Below, in pieces: positions 59,491 to 64,000 of a stretch of 64,000 bases of DNA (within the stretch, counting starts at the first letter, position 1; each line of letters begins with the position of its first letter). The stretch comes from Gammaproteobacteria bacterium (GTDB lineage Bacteria; Pseudomonadota; Gammaproteobacteria; UBA6429; Thiohalophilaceae): positions 903,441 through 967,440 of the forward strand of contig WGLP01000003.1 in NCBI GenBank assembly GCA_016125505.1, written 5' to 3'. Under the pieces are notes generated by a model. The model had not been told where the DNA came from, did no database searches, and saw only the letters and a list, made by a program, of their open reading frames with translations. The position numbers and the translations under genes were made by a program.

Positions 59491-59655
59491 TTACTGATCT
59501 GTGGGTGGTGTTGGCGTCGGTGTTGGTGTCGGCGCGGGCGCTTGTGCCGGTGCAGGCTGCGGTAAATACAACGGACCCTTTTTGCCGCAGCCGGGCAGAA
59601 CCGCCAATGCAGTCAATAACAGGCAATAGTGCAGTAAACGGCGAGGTGTGAGCAT
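59491..59655 (-). CDS. lptM: LPS translocon maturation lipoprotein LptM (YifL-like)
   Basis: 54-residue lipoprotein found by reading the minus strand upstream of lysA. Signal peptide MLTPRRLLHYCLLLTALAVL, lipobox with Cys23 (LPGC; Pro at -2 is unusual), then the diagnostic CGKKGPLYLP motif and a Pro/Thr/Ala tail (TPTPTPTP). LptM helps oxidative maturation of the LptD-LptE translocon in E. coli, where the gene (yifL) is also next to dapF. The lysA start is 9 nt after its stop. Too short for many gene finders. Confidence 0.9.
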   Translation of the reverse strand: MLTPRRLLHYCLLLTALAVLPGCGKKGPLYLPQPAPAQAPAPTPTPTPTPPTDQ

Positions 59656-59719
59656 CCAATGGGTCCGGGTCAGGAAACCAAGGTGTATGTTAAGCTAATA
59701 TTAACGGAGTTGGTATCGC

Positions 59720-60385
59720 TTGCAGACAGACATGTTCCCGATTTACCTGATCATTGGCATTTTGTTATTGCTCGGTGCGCTGTTGCTGTTCGGCGGCATG
59801 CGCCGGCTGTGGCGGCGTGCGCCAATCTCCGGCAGTGTGCAGGGTTTGACCGGCGCCTTGTTGCTCGCGCTGGCGGGTCTGGCCATTGCCATCGCCATGA
59901 ACCTGTATACCTACCAGATTCTGATTCAGGAACAGCCGGTGGCCACGGTACGCTTCGAGGCCCTGGGTCCGCAGTACTATCGTGTCTATCTACTGCCCGA
60001 CGCCGGCGACTCCGAGGTCCTGGAATTGCGCGGCGATCAATGGCAGATCGACGCACGGGTGTTGAAGTGGACCGGCGTGGCCAATCTGCTGGGGATGAAG
60101 ACCGCTTATCGGCTTGAGCGTTTGAGCGGGCGCTATCGCGATATTCAACAGGAACGCAGCGGCGTGCGTACGGTGTATCGTCTGGATAACGACAAGGGGA
60201 TCGATCTGTGGTCGCTGGTGCAAAAGAGCGAGCGCAAACTGCCCTGGCTGGATGCCGTCTACGGCAGTGCGGCATACATGCCCATGGTGGACAAGGGACA
60301 ATACCGGGTGACGATCTCCAATAGCGGGCTGGTGGTGCGGGCGGACAACGCCATCGCGCAACAAGCCGTCGATGCATGGCAGTAG
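59720..60385 (+). CDS. Two-TM membrane protein of unknown function
   Basis: 221 residues, not recognised at the functional level. Two N-terminal membrane helices (about 6-26 and 42-64), then a soluble domain of about 155 residues (RFEALGPQYYRVYLLPD, LKWTGVANLLGMKTAYRLERLSGRY, WLDAVYGSAAYMP, YRVTISNSGLVVR). Start TTG 59720 chosen for the GGAG 10 nt upstream; ATG at 59732 is an alternative. It is 24 nt upstream of the sensor kinase gene and divergent from lptM, so it may work with the two-component pair. Confidence 0.75.
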   Translation: MQTDMFPIYLIIGILLLLGALLLFGGMRRLWRRAPISGSVQGLTGALLLALAGLAIAIAMNLYTYQILIQEQPVATVRFEALGPQYYRVYLLPDAGDSEVLELRGDQWQIDARVLKWTGVANLLGMKTAYRLERLSGRYRDIQQERSGVRTVYRLDNDKGIDLWSLVQKSERKLPWLDAVYGSAAYMPMVDKGQYRVTISNSGLVVRADNAIAQQAVDAWQ

Positions 60386-60409
60386 GAACCCGGCGGAAAA
60401 GTTAAGCGC

Positions 60410-62338
60410 GTGCGCATCCGAACCCAAATTTTCAGCTGGGTATTTCTGGCGACCATCGTGCCGCTGACGGCGCTGGCCTTATCCGCGACCTATTACATCG
60501 AATACGATTACGAGCGCGGCGTGCGCGATGCGGTCGCCACCAGTCTTGAAACCCTCACCGGTGAATTGGAACGGCACCTGCAATCCAACCGCGACCTCGC
60601 GATGGGCCTGACGCGTGCGGCGCCGGTTCAGGATTTTCTCCCGGTGATGGCCGAGTTGGAAAAGGGCGATATCGACCCGATGCTGAATGTCGATCGCAGC
60701 CGCATTACGCATTACTTCGAAGGTTTCCAGACGATCTTGCCCGGCATGTACATCATGCGTCTGATGGATCGTTATGGAAACAGTTTCATCAAGGTGGATG
60801 ACAACAAGGTCTCGGCACCGATCTACGAAGGTGTCAACGGCATTATGTATGCCGAGCAGGAAGCGGATGGTCCACGTTTCATGTCACGCCTGAAGAAATT
60901 GCCGCGTGGTGAAGTGAGTATGACGGTGCTGGCACAAAACGAACAGCAATCGGATTACATGAGTATCCTGCCGCTGCTGGATTATATCGTGCCGCTGTAC
61001 GATGGCGATAACCTGGTCGGCGCCCTGAGCCTGACGCTGTTCGGCGAGACCATCGACGGTATCCTCGATAATGCACCGCGACTGTACAAGGGTAAATTGT
61101 TCCTGACCGAGAACAATTCGGATAACAAATTGCGCTATGGTTTGTTGCTCTACGACGACCAGCAGGAAATTCGTCTCTCCCAGATTCGCGGCGTGGTGCG
61201 CAATTTTCAGGGTGTCTACGGCGAGAAGCTCCTGCTGGCGATTACGGATAATCAGAAGGGCTATTATCCGATGGCGAAGCAGACACTCTATTTCAATGAG
61301 TTTTATCCCTATCCCAACAGTCTGACCAGCTGGATCATCGGGCTGCGTATCGACAATGATCAGATTGTCGAACCGTTCCAGCAGATCCGCTGGGTAATCT
61401 GGTCGGTGGCGGCCATCGCGCTGATTATCAGTTTATTGCTGGGCAATATCGGCGTGCGCATTATTGCGCGGCCACTGGCGGCGTTGTCGCGCAATCTGTT
61501 GTCCTATGCGCGCGGTGAACAGGTGCAGCGGGTGAGCACCGACGCCGCGGTCGACGAGATACGCGACCTGGAGATTGCCTTTAATACCATGGCGGACTCC
61601 CTGGACAAGACCAGCGAAGAGCGCGACAGGGCGACGCATATGCTGTTGCAAAGCGCCAAGCTGGCGAGTATTGGCCAGATGGCGGCGGGTATCGGGCATG
61701 AGATTAACAATCCGCTGAATAATATCCTGTCCTTTGCCAAGCTGATCGAACGTCAGCTGGGGCCGGATGATGCGCGCAGTCTGCAGGATTTGAAATCCCT
61801 CAAGGAAGAGGCCTTGCGCGCCAGCGAGATCATCCGGGGGATTCTGAATTTCGCACGCCAGGTCACGCCGCATTATGTGCCTTTTGCCATTCGGCAATGG
61901 CTGCTGGACACCTTTGCGCTGGTGCAACAGAGCGCGAAGAGTAAGGGCGTCACGCTCAGCCATGATTGTCCGGAAGATGTGGTGATCGAGGGTGACCGTG
62001 GCCAGTTGCAACAGGCCCTGATCAATCTGTTAATCAACGCGATCCAGGCGAGCGCCAATGGCGACGAAGTGCACGTGATCGTCCAGGTCGACAGCGAAGA
62101 GGTCTCGATAAGTGTGATCGATCAAGGTACGGGTATCGCAGCTGATGATCTCGATCTTGTTTACGATCCTTTCTTTACTACCAAGCCGGAGGGCGAGGGC
62201 AGCGGCCTGGGATTGTCCATCAGTCTCGGCATTGTCGAACGCCACGGTGGTAAGCTGGTCCTGAGCAATAATCCGGATAGAGGCACGACCGCGACGATGG
62301 TGATACCGCGCGTGCCAGAGGAGACGCAGCATGAGTAA
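60410..62338 (+). CDS. Membrane sensor histidine kinase (NtrB/AtoS-like), probable regulator of sulfur oxidation
   Basis: 642 residues, GTG start. Membrane helix 1 (about 8-28), large periplasmic sensor (about 30-322; Cache-like by length and pattern, GMYIMRLMDRYGNSFIKVD), membrane helix 2 (about 325-347), HAMP (about 348-402), HisKA with phospho-acceptor His about 429 in GIGHEINNPLNNILSF, and HATPase with NLLINAIQA, IDQGTGIA and GSGLGLSISLGIVERHGG. It overlaps the regulator gene by 8 nt. Kinases of this type activate NtrC-family regulators. The ligand is unknown; a sulfur compound is possible given the neighbouring soxY. Confidence 0.92.
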   Translation: MRIRTQIFSWVFLATIVPLTALALSATYYIEYDYERGVRDAVATSLETLTGELERHLQSNRDLAMGLTRAAPVQDFLPVMAELEKGDIDPMLNVDRSRITHYFEGFQTILPGMYIMRLMDRYGNSFIKVDDNKVSAPIYEGVNGIMYAEQEADGPRFMSRLKKLPRGEVSMTVLAQNEQQSDYMSILPLLDYIVPLYDGDNLVGALSLTLFGETIDGILDNAPRLYKGKLFLTENNSDNKLRYGLLLYDDQQEIRLSQIRGVVRNFQGVYGEKLLLAITDNQKGYYPMAKQTLYFNEFYPYPNSLTSWIIGLRIDNDQIVEPFQQIRWVIWSVAAIALIISLLLGNIGVRIIARPLAALSRNLLSYARGEQVQRVSTDAAVDEIRDLEIAFNTMADSLDKTSEERDRATHMLLQSAKLASIGQMAAGIGHEINNPLNNILSFAKLIERQLGPDDARSLQDLKSLKEEALRASEIIRGILNFARQVTPHYVPFAIRQWLLDTFALVQQSAKSKGVTLSHDCPEDVVIEGDRGQLQQALINLLINAIQASANGDEVHVIVQVDSEEVSISVIDQGTGIAADDLDLVYDPFFTTKPEGEGSGLGLSISLGIVERHGGKLVLSNNPDRGTTATMVIPRVPEETQHE

Positions 62339-63710
62339 GGCGCCTACGATTCTGTTTGTGGATGATGACCCCAAGGCCGGGGAATTGATGCTGCGTTTCA
62401 GCGAGGGCGCCGACTATCGGGTGCAGGTGTTTCAGGATTCACAACAGGCACTGGCGTTTTTCAAGGATCAGTCGGCACAGATCATTATCAGTGATTTACG
62501 CATGCCCAAACTCAGCGGCATCGATCTGCTGGCGGCAGTACGCGAACTCGATAACACCGTGCCGTTTATCATCATTACCGGCTATGCCGACGTGGAAAGC
62601 GCGATCGAGGCCATGCGCCTGGGCGCAAGTGATTTCGTCAAGAAGCCGTTTGATATGGACGAGTTACGCCTGCAGATCGAAAAGACCCTGCAGCATGAAG
62701 CCCTCGTGCGCGAGAACACCTTGCTCAGGCGCCAGCTCAGTGAGGAACGCAATCGCTTCGGCATCATCGGGCATGCCAGGGTGCTGCACGATGTCTTTCG
62801 GATTATCGAGAAGCTCGCGGACATTCGCTGTAATGTCATCATTGAAGGGGAATCCGGGACCGGCAAGGAACTGGCCGCGCGCGCGATCCACTATCAGGGA
62901 CAGTATGCCGACAAGCCCTTCGTCGTGATCGATTGCGGCGCCCTGAGCGATACCTTGCTGGAGAGCGAATTGTTCGGGCACGAAAAAGGCGCGTTCACCG
63001 GCGCGGTGTCGAGTAAGGCGGGCTTGCTGGAGGCGGCCGCCGGCGGCACGGTGTTCCTGGATGAAATCGGTAACATCTCCGACGCGATGCAGATCAAGTT
63101 GCTGCGGGTGGTGCAGGAACAGCAGGTGACTCGCGTGGGCGGTCTCCGGCCTATCGCTATCGATGTGCGTTTTATCGTGGCAACCAATCAGGATCTGGCG
63201 GCGCGTGTAGCCCAGGGGAGTTTTCGTCACGACCTCTATCACCGTCTCAACGTGGTGAAGTTCCGGATGCCCGCCCTGAGTGAGCGGCGTGAGGACATCC
63301 CCGAGCTGGTGCAGTATTTTATCGAACGCTTCAGCCGGCAGTATCATCGCGAGGTGACAGGTTTCGACGCGCCCTCGATGCAGCAGCTGATGCAATACGA
63401 CTGGCCGGGTAATGTGCGCGAGCTGCAGAACCTGGTGGAGCGGCACGTGGCCCTCGCCGATCATGCGCTATTGCATCTGGACCAACTGGGCAGTGCCCGG
63501 GCGGCGCCAACAACACCGGCAGACCTGGGCAATGACCTGCCTACTCTCGAAGAACTGGAGCGGCGCTACATCCTCAAAGTGCTGGCGCATCATCACCAGA
63601 ATCGCGAGCAGACCGCGGCGACGCTGGGGATCAACAAATCCACCCTGTGGCGCAAGTTGCAGCAGTACCGTGGCGACGCGGACCCTGGCACTGACGAGGG
63701 CGGAAACTAG
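62331..63710 (+). CDS. NtrC-family sigma-54-dependent response regulator
   Basis: 459 residues. Receiver domain with DDD at 11-13 and phospho-acceptor Asp55 (ISDLRMPK); AAA+ domain intact: GESGTGKE (about 173-180), GAFTGA (about 220-225) for sigma-54 contact, GTVFLDEIGN Walker B, and YDWPGNVRELQNL. C-terminal Fis-type HTH (REQTAATLGINKSTLWRKL). Unlike the NtrX-like protein at 2827-4257, all functional motifs are complete. It directly precedes a palindrome and a sigma-54-type promoter before soxY. Confidence 0.95.
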   Translation: MSKAPTILFVDDDPKAGELMLRFSEGADYRVQVFQDSQQALAFFKDQSAQIIISDLRMPKLSGIDLLAAVRELDNTVPFIIITGYADVESAIEAMRLGASDFVKKPFDMDELRLQIEKTLQHEALVRENTLLRRQLSEERNRFGIIGHARVLHDVFRIIEKLADIRCNVIIEGESGTGKELAARAIHYQGQYADKPFVVIDCGALSDTLLESELFGHEKGAFTGAVSSKAGLLEAAAGGTVFLDEIGNISDAMQIKLLRVVQEQQVTRVGGLRPIAIDVRFIVATNQDLAARVAQGSFRHDLYHRLNVVKFRMPALSERREDIPELVQYFIERFSRQYHREVTGFDAPSMQQLMQYDWPGNVRELQNLVERHVALADHALLHLDQLGSARAAPTTPADLGNDLPTLEELERRYILKVLAHHHQNREQTAATLGINKSTLWRKLQQYRGDADPGTDEGGN

Positions 63711-63738
63711 GGACCGCCGGACCGATTTTGCAATCTCA

Positions 63739-63757
63739 ATCGTGCAATCTGCACGAT
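63739..63757. promoter_or_regulatory. Perfect inverted repeat, candidate enhancer site for the NtrC-type regulator
   Basis: ATCGTGCA-ATC-TGCACGAT, 8-bp arms with 3-nt spacer, about 51 bp before the GG of the -24 element. The octamer TGCAATCT occurs within it and also at 63729-63736, 14 bp earlier. Position and symmetry suit an activator binding site; the binding protein is inferred. Confidence 0.55.
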
Positions 63758-63806
63758 GGCCGGGTTCGTTAACTCGTTAAGTCTTTGTTTTATATACACA
63801 GACACC

Positions 63807-63825
63807 TTGGTCTGGATTTTGCGAT
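63807..63825 (+). promoter_or_regulatory. Sigma-54-type (-24/-12) promoter upstream of soxY
   Basis: TTGGTCTGGATTTTGCGAT: GG at 63809-63810, ten nt, GC at 63821-63822, with the preferred T before GG and TT before GC. The CAC after GG is replaced by TCT. The predicted start near 63834 leaves about 26 nt, with the ribosome site at 63845. Matches the invariant positions of the TGGCAC-N5-TTGC consensus. Confidence 0.6.
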
Positions 63826-63859
63826 AGTCCAGTCGCAACTTTACCAGGAGGAATACCGA

Positions 63860-64000
63860 ATGAAACGTAGAACCTTTTTACAAGGCAGCCTGGCGGGCAG
63901 CGCCGTGGCTGTGGCGGTGGGCGCCGGCTTGCTGAGCCCGCAAACCGTGCTGGCCGCATGGCCCAAGGCGGCGTTCGACGCCAAGAGCGTGCAGGACGCA
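63860..64000 (+). CDS. soxY: SoxY, thiosulfate-oxidation sulfur carrier subunit (5' part only)
   Basis: 47 codons visible, running off the window. Twin-arginine signal (MKRRTFLQGSLAG, RRxFL motif) and Ala-rich hydrophobic core, ending TVLAA; the mature start AWPKAAFDAKSVQDA is typical of SoxY. The Shine-Dalgarno AGGAGG lies 9 nt before the ATG. SoxY forms SoxYZ with SoxZ and carries the sulfur intermediate on a C-terminal GGCGG cysteine, which is outside this window. The identification rests on the N-terminus alone. Confidence 0.82.
   Translation, partial: MKRRTFLQGSLAGSAVAVAVGAGLLSPQTVLAAWPKAAFDAKSVQDA

Overview
The window comes from a gammaproteobacterial chromosome, most likely a sulfur oxidiser. 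Three things point there: the conserved gene order fmt-def / dprA-smg-topA-tsaC-hemF, rhlB / trxA-rho, mrcA / pilMNOPQ-aroKB, an ATPase-SPOR gene next to gltBD-hemE, and lptM-lysA-dapF-DUF484-xerC; the absence of tRNA, rRNA, IS or phage genes; and the start of soxY (thiosulfate-oxidation carrier protein) at the right edge. No species can be named from the sequence alone. Base composition is moderately GC-rich throughout except for one clearly AT-rich island at about 53.34-54.76 kb.

Layout. 1-9.8 kb (minus): an apparent operon def-fmt-rsmB-DUF4390-ntrY-ntrX-trkA-trkH covering N-terminal processing of proteins, rRNA methylation, a two-component system and potassium uptake; trkH runs off the left edge. 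9.9-16.9 kb (plus): a LysM lipoprotein, dprA, smg, topA, tsaC, hemF. 16.9-19.4 kb (minus): DUF3617 protein, OmpA-family lipoprotein, RhlB helicase. 19.6-24.6 kb (plus): trxA, rho, a DUF3135 protein, rpmE, a nuclease, malic enzyme. 24.6-27.8 kb (minus): an uncharacterised protein and penicillin-binding protein 1A. 28-47.6 kb (plus): type IV pilus assembly pilMNOPQ, aroK, aroB, dgt, a WGR-domain protein, an ATPase/IPT/SPOR envelope protein, glutamate synthase gltBD, hemE and a GGDEF protein. 47.7-53.3 kb: glyoxalase I, a TerC-family membrane protein (minus), and a likely metal-uptake cluster (DUF2797 zinc-binding protein, small His/Cys protein, outer-membrane protein, ZnuA-like binding protein, ZnuB-like permease, FmdB-like protein) that has no ATPase. 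53.34-54.76 kb: AT-rich island with a small unknown gene, a frameshifted HEPN-like gene and two structured direct repeats. 54.9-59.7 kb (minus): secreted Hsp20-like protein, xerC, DUF484, dapF, lysA, lptM. 59.7-64 kb (plus): a two-TM protein, a sensor kinase and sigma-54 activator pair, then soxY.

Most interesting points. (1) The soxY start is preceded by a GG-N10-GC sigma-54-type promoter and, about 50 bp further up, a perfect 8-bp inverted repeat, directly downstream of an intact NtrC-type activator and its membrane sensor: this looks like a dedicated sigma-54 switch for sulfur oxidation. (2) The NtrX-like regulator in the first operon has lost the Walker A lysine, the normal Walker B and the GAFTGA loop, so it probably does not activate sigma-54 polymerase. 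(3) The AT-rich island carries two 46-bp leader repeats placed at nearly the same distance from two start codons, with a covarying stem, resembling gene cassettes. (4) A textbook intrinsic terminator for rpmE lies inside the signal-peptide codons of the following nuclease gene.

Start sites were revised from the longest reading frame in many genes on the basis of ribosome binding sites and family length; these choices are given gene by gene.
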